Shown: positions 8,779-18,943, counted from the stretch's first letter. The stretch is DNA of 64,000 bases from Pseudomonadota bacterium (GCA_018262095.1 JAGTRW010000027.1:1-64000), one strand, 5' to 3'. Translations and numbers: made by a program. The notes: generated from the sequence alone by a model not told the origin.

Positions 8779-10284
8779 CTATTTATCCTTAGGCTTCAGT
8801 TTTACGGCGTTGAGCGCGCCCTCGAGGCGCTCGCAGATGGTGCGCAGGATCTTGATGCGCGCGAAGTTCTTGTCGTTGGCCTCGACCAGCGTCCACGGCG
8901 CGGTGCTGGTGCTGGTGCGATCGACCATGTCGCAGACGGCGGCGTGATAGGCGTCGCCCTTGTCGCGGTTGCGCCAGTCCTCGTCGGTGATCTTGAAGCG
9001 CTTGAACGCTATCTTCTCGCGCTCCTTGAAACGCTTGAGCTGCTCCTTGTCGCTGATCTGCAACCAGAACTTGACGACGATCGCGCCGTCCTTGTGCAAC
9101 TCGTGCTCGAAGTCGTTGATTTCCGTGTAGGCGCGCAGCCAGTCGGCCTCAGAGCAGAAGCCCTCGACGCGCTCGACCAGCACGCGGCCGTACCAGGTGC
9201 GGTCGAAGATGCTGACCCGGCCGACGCGCGGGATATGCCGCCAGAAGCGCCACATATAGGGCTGCGCGCGCTCCTCTTCGGTCGGCGCGGCAACCGGGAC
9301 GATCTGATACTGGCGCGCGTCCATCGCCGCCGTGACGCGCCGGATGCTGCCGCCCTTGCCGGCCGCGTCCGAGCCTTCGAAAGCCAGGATCAGCGAGCGC
9401 TTGGCGAACTCGGGATGACGCACCAGTTCCGAGAGCCGGCCCTGATACTTTGCCAATTGGCTTTCGTAGGCTTTCTTGTCGAGCGATTGCGTCAGGTCGA
9501 GCGCCGTTAGCACGTCGAGCGAGTCGATCTTCGGCGCCAGCGGCGGCGCCACCGGGAAATTCTGGTCGCGCGTATCGGCCAAGCGCTTCTGCAAGGCGTC
9601 GAGAACGATTTTGCCGACGGTCAGCGAACGATAGCGGTCGTCGGTTCCTTCGACGACGATCCACGGCGCCCACGGCGTGTTGGTCATGCGCAACACGTGA
9701 CCGGCCGCCTCCTGCAACTTGTCGTAGGTTTTCAGGCGCGCCCAGCTCTCCTTGGTCACCCGCCACGCGGTGCGCGGATTCTTCTCGAGCGCTTTGAGGC
9801 GTTGGCGCTGGCCGTCCTTCGACAGGTGGAACCAGAACTTGAGCACCAGCGCGCCTTCATTGACCAGCATCGCCTCGAAGCGGTTGATCTGGTCCATGCG
9901 CTGATCGAGATCGCCCTTGTCGAGATCGCCCAGGATGCGGTCGCGGATCGGGTCTGAATACCACGAGCCAGCGAAGATCCCGATCCGGCCCTTGGGCGGC
10001 AGCGCGCGCCAGTAGCGCCACATATACGGACGCTCGCGTTCCTCGTCGCTCGGCGCCGAAAACGCCAAGGTCGACAGAAAACGCGGGTCCATCCATTCGT
10101 AGAGCACGTTGATCGTCTCGCCCTTGCCCGAGCCATCGCAGCCGCTGACCAGGATCACCACCGGGATCTTGCCGTTCTCGCGCAGATCGAATTGGGCATC
10201 GAGCAGCGCGGCGCGCAATTTGGGCTCCTCGACGCGGAAAGTTTCCTTGGCTATCTTGTGCCCCAGCTCTGCCGATTCAAACAT
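8779..10284 (-). CDS. pap: Polyphosphate:AMP phosphotransferase, two-domain PPK2
   Basis: Transfers phosphate from polyphosphate to AMP, giving ADP; cytosolic. The 501-residue protein has two PPK2 domains. The N-terminal one has a Walker A at 47-55 (GCDGSGKGE). The C-terminal one has SDAAGKGGS at 303-311 and a Walker B/lid region FDRTWYGRVLVERVEG; in this class the C-terminal copy is the active one. I start at ATG 10284 because AAAGGGAG lies seven bases upstream; the 13-residue extension to 10323 lacks a site. The start overlaps the rsmE stop by eight bases. In a polyphosphate- or glycogen-cycling cell it would link stored phosphate to adenylate charge. Confidence 0.92.
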   Translation of the reverse strand: MFESAELGHKIAKETFRVEEPKLRAALLDAQFDLRENGKIPVVILVSGCDGSGKGETINVLYEWMDPRFLSTLAFSAPSDEERERPYMWRYWRALPPKGRIGIFAGSWYSDPIRDRILGDLDKGDLDQRMDQINRFEAMLVNEGALVLKFWFHLSKDGQRQRLKALEKNPRTAWRVTKESWARLKTYDKLQEAAGHVLRMTNTPWAPWIVVEGTDDRYRSLTVGKIVLDALQKRLADTRDQNFPVAPPLAPKIDSLDVLTALDLTQSLDKKAYESQLAKYQGRLSELVRHPEFAKRSLILAFEGSDAAGKGGSIRRVTAAMDARQYQIVPVAAPTEEERAQPYMWRFWRHIPRVGRVSIFDRTWYGRVLVERVEGFCSEADWLRAYTEINDFEHELHKDGAIVVKFWLQISDKEQLKRFKEREKIAFKRFKITDEDWRNRDKGDAYHAAVCDMVDRTSTSTAPWTLVEANDKNFARIKILRTICERLEGALNAVKLKPKDK

Positions 10285-11038
10285 GACCAGCTCCCTTTCC
10301 GAAGTCACCCCATAGACATTCAATCGCCGCCAGCGCGGCGAGCCCTGCGGTTTCGGTACGCAGAATGCGCGGCCCGAGCCGTATCGCGCGATAGCCGACA
10401 GCGCCGGCCATCGCCACTTCCTCGGGCGCCAGCCCGCCCTCGGCGCCGATCAGCAACTCGACGTCACCGCCCGGCAGCGGCGGCGCCAGGTCATTCAAAG
10501 TCTGCGCCGCGCCCGGCGCCAGCATCAGACGCAACGCGCCGTCGCCGGCCGGCTGGTCAAGCCAGCGATCGAGCCCGATGAGCGAGGTCACCTCGGGAAC
10601 CCGGTTGCGCCCGCACTGCTCGCACGCCGACGTCACCACGCCGCGCCAATGTTCGAGCCGGCGCAACGCGCGCTCGCCATCGAGGCGAACGACGCTGCGC
10701 CTTGAGGCGACCGGAACGATGCGCGAAACGCCGAGCTCAACGGCCTTCTGCATCGTCATGTCCATCTTCTCGCCGGCCTGCAGCGCCTGCACCAGCGTCA
10801 GCCGGATCGGCGCCTCGCACTCAACGTCGCGCCAGTTCAGCACCTCGACACACACGCGCTCGCGCGCCACTTCGCCGATGCGCGCCGCGTACTCGCCGCC
10901 GGACCCATCGAACAACACGAGATCGTCACCAACGCGCAGACGCAAAACGCGGCAGGCATGCCGGGCGGCATTCTCCGGCAAGTCGATGGTCGAATCGGCG
11001 GCCAGCGGCACGGGGCAATAAAAGCGGGGGGCAGTCAT
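10277..11038 (-). CDS. rsmE: 16S rRNA (uracil-1498-N3)-methyltransferase
   Basis: Methylates U1498 of 16S rRNA with S-adenosylmethionine. It has 253 residues. An N-terminal PUA-like domain (MTAPRFYCPVPL, HACRVLRLRVGD) is followed by the SPOUT knot with LLIGAEGGLAPEEV and LGPRILRTETAGLAA, the SAM-binding motifs. It is first gene of the reverse-strand rsmE-pap-argA set; its stop overlaps the pap start. Confidence 0.94.
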   Translation of the reverse strand: MTAPRFYCPVPLAADSTIDLPENAARHACRVLRLRVGDDLVLFDGSGGEYAARIGEVARERVCVEVLNWRDVECEAPIRLTLVQALQAGEKMDMTMQKAVELGVSRIVPVASRRSVVRLDGERALRRLEHWRGVVTSACEQCGRNRVPEVTSLIGLDRWLDQPAGDGALRLMLAPGAAQTLNDLAPPLPGGDVELLIGAEGGLAPEEVAMAGAVGYRAIRLGPRILRTETAGLAALAAIECLWGDFGKGAGHV

Positions 11039-11753
11039 GGCGGTATTATAGGGACATCTGGCGACAATCGGCGGGTCAGCGAATGGCCGGAGGCGATTGA
11101 ATTTGAAGCCAAACCGCCGGAACGAATCTTTCCGGCATCGCTTACTGAATCGTCAAGCGACGGGAATAGATTTGACGCTGTGTTCCGCGCCTGACGCGCG
11201 GGCTACTTTCTTTTGTTTCGCCAAAAGAAGGTAGCGAAAGAAAACGAAGTTTCGGCGAAGCCAAAAGGCGACCCCGGCTCCGCGGTCGGCTGCGCCGACT
11301 TCCCTGCGCTACTCGTCCAGCCGGGCGGCTGCGCAACTCGGGCCTACGGCCCTCAAACAGTGCTCGCCGACTTCCCCCGGCTGCCCTGTGTTGCTCGGCG
11401 CTCCACAGGGGGGAAAGCGTCTGAGCGCAACCGTCAGTGCCCGAAACTGCGATCGGTTTTACTCCTGCCCTCTGCGTCGTCGAGCAGCGCAGGGCGCAAC
11501 GGAAAAAGGGCGAGCACTGTCTGAGCCCCGCAGGGGCGAGTTGCGCAGCCCCCGTTGCAACCAAGCAGCGCAGAGCACCCGGCATCGCCGGGCGGCGCAG
11601 CGGGCGCGATTTCTTCTTGGGTACTTCTTCTTGGCAAGACAAGAAGAAGTACCCCGCCGTCAAGGCGGAACCCAGCGGTTCAGGACAAGAAAACGCAGCC
11701 AAACATCGTCACCCATTGGTGCGCAAATGAGATTTGCGCACCCGCCCCTCCCC
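11039..11753. other. 715-base gene-free region holding a palindromic repeat element
   Basis: Between convergently placed neighbours on the reverse strand (SulP upstream, rsmE downstream of the gap) there is no credible gene. Short ORFs here read low-complexity Arg/Ala/Pro and overlap on both strands. The core 11202-11690 is a structured repeat, described separately. The rsmE promoter should lie near 11040-11150. Confidence 0.6.
11202..11690. repeat. Large palindromic intergenic repeat element with hairpin ends
   Basis: Left hairpin: CTACTTTCTTTTG at 11202-11214 pairs with CAAAAGAAGGTAG at 11221-11233. Right hairpin: GGGTACTTCTTCTTG at 11619-11633 pairs perfectly with CAAGAAGAAGTACCC at 11640-11654. 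Internally TGCGCAACTCG (11330) pairs with CGAGTTGCGCA (11537) and CAGTGCTCGCC (11358) with GGCGAGCACTG (11509), so most of the element can fold into one long arm. A degenerate right end recurs at 5424-5463. No transposase is present. Confidence 0.7.
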
Positions 11754-13964
11754 TTAATTGGCCTGCAACAGCGTCAGTTCGTTGTCGGTATGGCGCAGAC
11801 GGATCGCCAGCGTTCGCGCGAGCTGCGAAACCAGCACGAAAGCGATGCGCTTGTGCGCTTCGGCAAGGTAGCTGAACTTCTCCTGCGTCAGCACGTAGAG
11901 TTCGAGATCGGTCGAGGCGATGGCGTCGTTGCCGCGTGGCTGGCGATCGAGAAACGCCAGACCGCCGAAAAACTCGCCGCGGCCGTAGGTGGCGATGTGG
12001 CACGGTCGCGAGCTGCCGCCGACACAGCCCATGATGCGCACTTCGCCCTTGCGGATCAGATAGAGCTCGGCACCCGGGTCGCCGCGTGAAAAAATGGTCG
12101 CTCCAGCCTTGAACGAACGGCTTTCCATACACGCCGCCAGATCGGTCAGCGTATCGGGCTTGCTGCCCTTGAACAGTTCGATTTCGTGCAGTTCGAGCGG
12201 CGGCAAATTGGCGTCGGCGGTCACCAGCCCGCCGATCAGCCGGTCCTCGACCCATTCGATCGCCGCTTCGAGCGTCGGCAGGATGATCACCTGCTCGCCA
12301 TCGGCCACCAGCCCGGCGAGTTCGAGAAACTCGCGCAGATTTCTGCCGTTGGGCAGGCTTTCACGCACGCTGGAGATCAACAGCGGAACCTTGCGCTCGG
12401 CCAGTACATCGCGCACCAGCTTGAGCATGTGCGTCGCGGTGACATCGACCGACTGCACGCGCTGCAGGTCGAGGATCAGGTAGTCGGTGGTCGAAAGTTC
12501 GGGCTCGAGCGTGAGATAAAGCTGATGCGTGGTGCCGAAGAACAGGCTGCCCTGCAGCTCGAAAATCACCGCGCTATTGCCTTTCTGTTCGAGAATCCGC
12601 ATCTCGGCTTCGGGCCGGTACCAGGTCGACGAGCGTTGGCCGACGAAACTCTTGCGCCGAACGACGTTGCCGCCGACCTGCTCGCGCAGAAAGAGGATGA
12701 TCGACAGGATCACGCCGACCGCCGACGCGGCGATCAAACCGACGAACAGCGCGACGCAGACGACCGCCAGCACCACCGAGAAATCGAGCACCGTCGAGCG
12801 CGATTCGAGAAAACGCAGCGGATCAGTATCAATCATGCGCAGGCCGACGACGATCAGCACACCGGACAGCGTGGCGATCGGAATCCAGGCGACGAAGGCG
12901 CCGAGCAGCAGCGCGACGACCAGCGTCATGACGCCGGCGACGATTCCTGAAATCCGCGTCTTGGCGCCACTGGAGAGATTGACCAGGCTGGCGCCCATGG
13001 TCCCGGCGCCGGGCATGCCGCCGATCGTCGAGGCGACCACATTGGCGAGTCCCTGCGCCGCCAGTTCGCGGTTCGGATCGTGGCGCGTTCGCGTCATCTG
13101 ATCGAGAACGACGCAGGTCTTGAGCGTGTCGATCGAGAGCAGCGCGGCCAGCGTGATCGCGCTGCCGATCAGACCCGCGACCTGCGCGAGCTTGAGCTCA
13201 CCGATCTGGGTCCAGCGATTGGTGATCAGCTCGACATAGCCCTCGCCGGTCGCGCCGAGCGAACCGATGACCAGCGTGTTCCCCTCGAGTTCAAGCATGC
13301 TCGGATCGGTCGCGGCGATTCCCGCGTAGGCCAAGACGCCGGCGAAGATGCCAATGATCGTCGCCGGTACCGCGCGCGTGAGCTTCGGCGCGACCAGCAT
13401 GACGATGACGGTGACACCGCCGATCGTCAGTCCCCGCCAGTCCCAGTGCTGCGGATTGATCAGCACGTCGAGCCACGGGGTATCGGCTGGCGCGCCGGCG
13501 AATTTGGGCAGCTGGCTGCCGATGATGATCAGGCCGACGCCAGAGAGATAACCGCTGACCACCGGATAAGGAATGTATTTGATCAGCCGGCCGATCCCCA
13601 GAAAACCGATCAGCATCTGGATCAGCCCGGTCAGGATGCCGAGTACGGTCATCATCAGCACGATGGCGACCGGCGCCACCCCCTGCCCGACCAGCTGGAT
13701 GGCGAACGCCGAAAGCACCGCCGCGGCGGGCGCGCAGGGTGCGCTGATCAGGCGGTCGGTACCGCCGAAGGTCGGCGCGATGAGACCGAGCGCGGTCGCG
13801 CCGAGGATCCCGGCGAGCGCGCCGAATGCCGCGTAGTGCGGCGCGACCGCCGAATAGACGGTGACCCCGAAGGCGACCGCGGCCGGCAAGGCGACCAACA
13901 TCGCCGCGAAGCCGCCCCAGAAGTCCCCCGAATGGCGCATCCATGTCCCGGAAAATTCGCGCAT
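11754..13964 (-). CDS. SulP-family anion transporter with STAS and cyclic-nucleotide-binding domains
   Basis: A 736-residue inner-membrane protein. Residues about 10-460 form the SulP transport core with 12-14 hydrophobic helices. A STAS domain follows (about 480-580; LFFGTTHQLYLTLE, LILDLQRVQSVDVTATHML). The C-terminal 120 residues are a cNMP-binding fold (FSRGDPGAELYLIRKGEVRI, GRGEFFGGLAFLDRQPRGNDAIA). Substrate could be sulfate, bicarbonate or a dicarboxylate. I start at ATG 13964, with GGAG eight bases upstream; the longer frame to 14036 has no site and a Cys-rich leader. The phosphate-cassette region FFGGLAFLDRQPR deviates from the cAMP-binding consensus, so ligand binding is uncertain. 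Confidence 0.88.
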   Translation of the reverse strand: MREFSGTWMRHSGDFWGGFAAMLVALPAAVAFGVTVYSAVAPHYAAFGALAGILGATALGLIAPTFGGTDRLISAPCAPAAAVLSAFAIQLVGQGVAPVAIVLMMTVLGILTGLIQMLIGFLGIGRLIKYIPYPVVSGYLSGVGLIIIGSQLPKFAGAPADTPWLDVLINPQHWDWRGLTIGGVTVIVMLVAPKLTRAVPATIIGIFAGVLAYAGIAATDPSMLELEGNTLVIGSLGATGEGYVELITNRWTQIGELKLAQVAGLIGSAITLAALLSIDTLKTCVVLDQMTRTRHDPNRELAAQGLANVVASTIGGMPGAGTMGASLVNLSSGAKTRISGIVAGVMTLVVALLLGAFVAWIPIATLSGVLIVVGLRMIDTDPLRFLESRSTVLDFSVVLAVVCVALFVGLIAASAVGVILSIILFLREQVGGNVVRRKSFVGQRSSTWYRPEAEMRILEQKGNSAVIFELQGSLFFGTTHQLYLTLEPELSTTDYLILDLQRVQSVDVTATHMLKLVRDVLAERKVPLLISSVRESLPNGRNLREFLELAGLVADGEQVIILPTLEAAIEWVEDRLIGGLVTADANLPPLELHEIELFKGSKPDTLTDLAACMESRSFKAGATIFSRGDPGAELYLIRKGEVRIMGCVGGSSRPCHIATYGRGEFFGGLAFLDRQPRGNDAIASTDLELYVLTQEKFSYLAEAHKRIAFVLVSQLARTLAIRLRHTDNELTLLQAN

Positions 13965-14280
13965 CGCCGTCGCTCCGAAGTAGGTGAACTTTTTATTACA
14001 GCAGAGGCAGGAACTATACCTCAGCGCTTGCGCCAAGCGCTTTTATTGGCCCCCGCCGCGCAGCGCGCGAGGCCCAGAAACCCGGCCGACTCAATGCCTT
14101 ACGCATATTAATCGACCGATTTCTGGCGTGCCGCCAGCACTCGGCGAGAACCGCCTCCGATCGCGCTTGGCGGTTACCACAACTTATGTAATGCTATAAC
14201 CCTTACAGGCCAAGCCTGACCCCGCGACAGCTGCTGTCAACGCTGGGGATCGTCCAAAAATATTCTGGAGTACCAGACCG
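13965..14280. promoter_or_regulatory. 316-base divergent promoter region, SulP gene and glgP operon
   Basis: Forward: TGCTATAAC, an extended -10 with TATAAC at 14195-14200, lies about 80 bases before glgP; a GGAG precedes ATG 14281. Reverse: TATAGT, seen as ACTATA at about 14013-14018, is a -10 candidate for the SulP gene. Just upstream of it, 14023-14041 is a perfect inverted repeat, AGCGCTTG, CGC, CAAGCGCT, which may be an operator. No gene is seen here. Confidence 0.5.
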
Positions 14281-16749
14281 ATGTCCGATGCCAACAAAAC
14301 CAAAAAGCCCAAGCTTGATGGCGAAGCGCTGCACGCCAAAGTAGACGAGAAGCTGCTCAAGTCGGTTGCCGCCGAACCGATCACGGCCAACACCAAGGAA
14401 CTCTACAAGGCGCTGGCACTGGTCGCGCGCGAGAAGCTTGCCGAGCGCTGGGTCAAGACCCAGGTCGACGACCGCAAGAACAAGGTCCGCCGCATCTATT
14501 ACATGTCGATGGAGTTTCTGGTCGGCAGATCGCTCAACAACGCGCTTTCGGCGCTCGATCTGCGCGATGCCGCCGACGCCGCTTTCTCGAAAACAGGTGG
14601 CCCGTCGCTCACCGATCTGATCGAATGCGAGCCGGATGCCGCGCTCGGTAACGGCGGCCTCGGCCGCCTGGCCGCCTGCTTCCTTGATTCGATGGCGACG
14701 CTCGAGCTGCCGTCGTGGGGTTACGGAATGCGCTACGAGTACGGCATGTTCGCGCAGTCGATCATCAACGGCGGACAGGTTGAACACCCTGACTCGTGGC
14801 TGGTCGACGGCACGCCGTGGGAATTTCCGAGACCGGGGACGCATTTCATCGTCAATTTTGGCGGCAGCGCCGAACACCACGGCGAATGGGCCGAATGGAA
14901 CGCCGCCGAGGCGGTCGAGGCGCGCGCCTTCGATTACGTCGTTCCCGGCCACGGCACCGACCGCGTCAGCACGCTGCGCCTTTGGAAAGCCGGGGCGCCC
15001 GCGCAGATCGACCTCAACGCCTTCAACTCCGGCGACTACGCACGCGCCGCCGAATTCAAGAACCGCTTCGAGAACATTTCCTGGGTGCTCTACCCCAACG
15101 ACACGACGCCCGCCGGTCGCGAACTGCGCTTGCGCCAGGAGTATTTCTTCGTTTCCGCGTCGCTGCAGGACATCCTGTTCCATCACCTGGAGGAATACGG
15201 CACGCTCAACAACCTCGCCGACCAGGTCGCCATCCACCTCAACGACACCCATCCGGCGATCAGCGTCGCCGAATTAATGCGCCTGCTGTGCGACGATCAC
15301 GGCATGCTCTGGGCCGACGCCTGGGCTCAATGCACGCGCATTTTCTCCTACACCAATCACACGCTGATGCCCGAGGCGCTCGAAACCTGGCCAGTCGGCC
15401 TGATGAATTACCTGCTGCCGCGCCACATGCGGATCATCTATCGCATCAACCAGGACTTCCTCAAGGACGTCGCGCTGCGCTTCCCGGGCGACATCGACCT
15501 GATTCGCCGCCTGTCGCTGATCGACGACGGCGACGGCAACGAGGAAAACAAGCGGGTGCGCATGGCGCACCTGTCGATCGTCGGCAGCCATCGCATCAAT
15601 GGCGTCTCGCAACTGCATTCGGACCTGATGGTCAAGACCATCTTCGCCGACTTCGCCAAACTCTACCCGGATCGCTTTGACAACAAGACCAACGGCGTCA
15701 CGCCGCGCCGTTGGCTGGCGCAGGCCAACCCGGGGCTGGCCGGCCTGCTCGATGCGCGCCTGGGCTGCGACTGGCGGCTCAACCTCGACCACCTTGCCGA
15801 ACTGCGGCCGCTGGCCAACGATCAGAATTTTCGCGCGCAGTTTTCCGCCGCCAAGCACGCCAACAAACTGCGCCTGGCCGACTACATCAGGCGCGAGACC
15901 GACGTCATCCTCGACCCGGACAGCCTGTTCGACGTTCAGGTCAAGCGCATTCACGAATACAAACGGCAACTGCTCAACGTGCTGCACGTCATCACGCGCT
16001 ACAACGCGATCCTGCACGGCCTGGCCGACGACGCCGCGCCGCGCTGCGTGATCTTCGCCGGCAAGGCCGCCTCCTCGTACCACATGGCCAAGCAGGTGAT
16101 CAGGCTGATTCACGACGTCGCCAGCGTGATCAACAGCGACCCGCGAACGCACGACAAGCTCAAGGTCGTCTTCGTCCCCAATTATGGCGTTTCGATCGCC
16201 GAGCTGATCATTCCGGCCGCCGACCTTTCCGAGCAGATTTCGACCGCCGGAACCGAGGCCTCGGGCACCGGCAACATGAAGTTCTCGATGAACGGCGCGC
16301 TGACCATCGGCACCGAGGATGGCGCCAACATCGAGATTCGCGACAACGTCGGCGCCGAGAACATCTTCATCTTCGGCAACACGACGCCGCAGGTCGAAGC
16401 GATCCGCAAATCGGGTTACGATCCGAAGTCGATCTACCTCAACAATCCGATGCTCAACGAGGCGCTCAACAAGATCGACGGCGGTTTCTTTTCACCCAAC
16501 GACAAGAAGCGTTATCACGATCTGTTCAATAACCTGGTCAACTACGGCGACCACTATCTGCTGCTCGCCGACTATGCCAGTTACATCGAAACGCAGGCGC
16601 GCGTCGATACGCTTTTCCTCAATCCCGGTGAATGGCAGCGCAAGGCGATTCTCAACGTCGCCGGGATGGGCAGTTTTTCGTCCGACCGCACCATCCGCGA
16701 CTACGCCAACGATACCTGGAACATGGGCTCACTACTGAAGAAAGCCTGA
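14281..16749 (+). CDS. glgP: Glycogen phosphorylase
   Basis: Releases glucose-1-phosphate from the non-reducing ends of glycogen using phosphate and pyridoxal phosphate; cytosolic. It has 822 residues, full family length. The N-terminal half carries YYMSMEFLVGRSL and ALGNGGLGRLAACFLDS; the PLP-binding Lys667 lies in TGNMKFSMNG, followed by GTEDGANIEI. It is the first gene of glgP-glgB-glgX-malQ; glgB starts one base after its stop. Breakdown leads the operon, so this set mainly degrades or remodels glycogen, with synthesis genes on the other strand. Confidence 0.97.
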   Translation: MSDANKTKKPKLDGEALHAKVDEKLLKSVAAEPITANTKELYKALALVAREKLAERWVKTQVDDRKNKVRRIYYMSMEFLVGRSLNNALSALDLRDAADAAFSKTGGPSLTDLIECEPDAALGNGGLGRLAACFLDSMATLELPSWGYGMRYEYGMFAQSIINGGQVEHPDSWLVDGTPWEFPRPGTHFIVNFGGSAEHHGEWAEWNAAEAVEARAFDYVVPGHGTDRVSTLRLWKAGAPAQIDLNAFNSGDYARAAEFKNRFENISWVLYPNDTTPAGRELRLRQEYFFVSASLQDILFHHLEEYGTLNNLADQVAIHLNDTHPAISVAELMRLLCDDHGMLWADAWAQCTRIFSYTNHTLMPEALETWPVGLMNYLLPRHMRIIYRINQDFLKDVALRFPGDIDLIRRLSLIDDGDGNEENKRVRMAHLSIVGSHRINGVSQLHSDLMVKTIFADFAKLYPDRFDNKTNGVTPRRWLAQANPGLAGLLDARLGCDWRLNLDHLAELRPLANDQNFRAQFSAAKHANKLRLADYIRRETDVILDPDSLFDVQVKRIHEYKRQLLNVLHVITRYNAILHGLADDAAPRCVIFAGKAASSYHMAKQVIRLIHDVASVINSDPRTHDKLKVVFVPNYGVSIAELIIPAADLSEQISTAGTEASGTGNMKFSMNGALTIGTEDGANIEIRDNVGAENIFIFGNTTPQVEAIRKSGYDPKSIYLNNPMLNEALNKIDGGFFSPNDKKRYHDLFNNLVNYGDHYLLLADYASYIETQARVDTLFLNPGEWQRKAILNVAGMGSFSSDRTIRDYANDTWNMGSLLKKA

Positions 16750-16750
16750 A

Positions 16751-18930
16751 ATGCTAAGCAAAGCTGCAGTCACCGCGCTCTGTCGCGGCGAGCATGGCGA
16801 TCCGTTTTCCGTCCTCGGGCTGCACGCCGACAGCAAGGGCAAGCTCTGCTTGCGCACCCTGCAGCCCGGCGCGCTGTCGGTCTCGGTGATCGACGGCGAG
16901 AGCGGCAAGGTCATCACCGAACTGCCGCAGCGCCAGCTCGACGCCAAGGGCAGCGCATCGGGATTCTTCGAAGGCGCCGTTGACGGCCGCAAACAGCCGT
17001 TCAGGTATCGCTTGCGCATCGTCTGGCCGGGCGGCGTCCAGGAGACCGCAGACCCTTACAGCTTCTCAACCGTGCTCGGCGAACTCGACGTCTGGCTGCT
17101 CGCCGAAGGTTCGCACCTGCGTCCCTTCGAGCGGCTCGGCGCGCATTTGCGCGAGATCGACGGCGTCAAAGGAACGGCCTTCGCCGTCTGGGCGCCCGAC
17201 GCCCAGCGCGTTTCCGTCGTCGGCGACTTCAACACCTGGGACGGCCGCCGTCATCCGATGCGGCTGCGCCGCGAATGCGGCGTCTGGGAGATCTTCCTGC
17301 CCGATGTGGGCGAAGGCGCGTGCTACAAATACGAGATTCGTTCGCAAGAGGGCCATGTTCTGCCACTCAAGGCCGACCCCTACGGTTTTGCCGCCGAACT
17401 ACGCCCATCGACCGCGTCGATCGTCGCGGCCTTGCCGCAGATCGCCTCGCGCCAGAGCCTGGCCGCCGGCAGCAAGCTCGATACCGCGATATCGATCTAC
17501 GAAGTTCACCTCGGTTCGTGGAAGCGCGCTGAAGACGGCGGCTTTCCGGACTGGCAGCGGATCACCGAAACGCTGATCCCGTACACCGTCGAACTCGGTT
17601 TCACGCACCTTGAACTGTTGCCGATTTCGGAGCATCCGTTCGACGGCTCGTGGGGCTATCAGCCGCTCGGCCTCTACGCACCGACGTCGCGCTTCGGCTC
17701 GCCGCAGGGCTTTTGTGACTTCGTCGCGGCGTGCCACGCGGCCGGACTCGAAGTCATCATCGACTGGGTTCCGGCGCATTTCCCGACCGACGAGCACGGC
17801 CTCGCCCGCTTCGACGGACGACCGCTCTACGAACACGCCGACCCGCGCGAAGGAATGCACCAGGACTGGGGAACGCTGATCTACAACTTCGGCCGGCGCG
17901 AGGTGTTCAACTACCTGATCGGCAACGCGCTGTTCTGGATCGAGCACTACGGCGTCGATGGACTGCGCGTCGATGCGGTCGCCTCGATGCTCTACCGCGA
18001 CTACAGCCGCGAACCCGGGCAGTGGATCCCCAACATCTACGGCGGCAGAGAGAACCTCGAAGCGGTTCATTTCCTGCGCCGCATGAACGAAACGCTGGGA
18101 CAGGAATGCCCGGGTGCGGCGACCTATGCCGAGGAATCGACGGCCTGGCCGTCGGTCAGCCGGCCGCCTTCGATGGGCGGCCTGGGCTTCCACTACAAGT
18201 GGAACATGGGCTGGATGCACGACATCCTCGACTACATGAAACACGAGCCGATCCACCGCCGCTATCACCACAACCAGCTGACCTTCGGCCTGCTCTACGC
18301 GTTCACCGAGAACTTCGTGCTGCCGCTGTCGCACGACGAGGTGGTGCATGGCAAGGGTTCGCTGATCAGCAAGATGCCCGGCGACTATTGGCAGAAGTTC
18401 GCCAATCTGCGAACGCTCTACGGCTTCATGTGGGCGCATCCGGGCAAGAAACTGCTGTTCATGGGCGGCGAATTCGCGCAATGGAACGAGTGGAACGACG
18501 AAGGCTCGCTCGACTGGAGCCTGCTCGACTTCCCGCCGCACGAAGGCATCCGCCGGCTGATCTGCGATCTCAACCGGCTTTACCGCGAGACGCCGGCGCT
18601 GCACGAAATCGATTTCGAACCTTCGGGTTTCGAGTGGGTTTCGGCCAACGATTCGGACAACTCGGTGATCGCCTTCATCCGCCGCGGCCACGACGCATCG
18701 CACGCGATGCTTTGCATCAGCAACTTCACGCCGGTCGTCCGCCAGAATTACCGGATCGGCGCGCCCGGCGCGGGGCGCTACCGCGAACGGCTCAACACCG
18801 ACTCCGAATATTACGGCGGCAGCAATGTCGGCAACGCGTTTGGCACCGTCGACGCCGAGCCGATTGCCCAGCACGGCCGTGAATGGTCGGTTTCGCTGAC
18901 GCTGCCGCCGCTGGCCACGGTGTTCCTCGA

Positions 18931-18943
<13 letters not shown>
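16751..18943 (+). CDS. glgB: 1,4-alpha-glucan branching enzyme
   Basis: Makes alpha-1,6 branches in glycogen by cutting and moving alpha-1,4 chains. The 730-residue protein has the long form: an extra N-terminal module at about 1-100, CBM48 at about 115-210, the GH13 barrel, and a C-terminal beta domain. Catalytic residues are visible: Asp408 nucleophile in GLRVDAVASMLYRD, Glu in TYAEESTAWPSVS, and the His-Asp pair in LPLSHDEVVHGKGS. The glgX start lies inside its last codons (13-base overlap), so the two are translationally coupled. Confidence 0.97.

Noticed and set aside
7675-9510. A 611-codon forward ORF across argA and pap
   Set aside because: It is the antisense shadow of two well-conserved reverse-strand genes, has no family motifs and is rich in Arg, Gln and Asp, typical of GC-rich antisense frames.
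10284-10323. A longer N-terminus for the polyphosphate:AMP phosphotransferase
   Set aside because: The 13 extra residues lack a ribosome site, while AAAGGGAG sits well before ATG 10284.
11142-12089. Several overlapping ORFs of 67-233 codons near the palindromic element
   Set aside because: They occur on both strands, overlap each other, read low-complexity sequence and partly run into the SulP gene.
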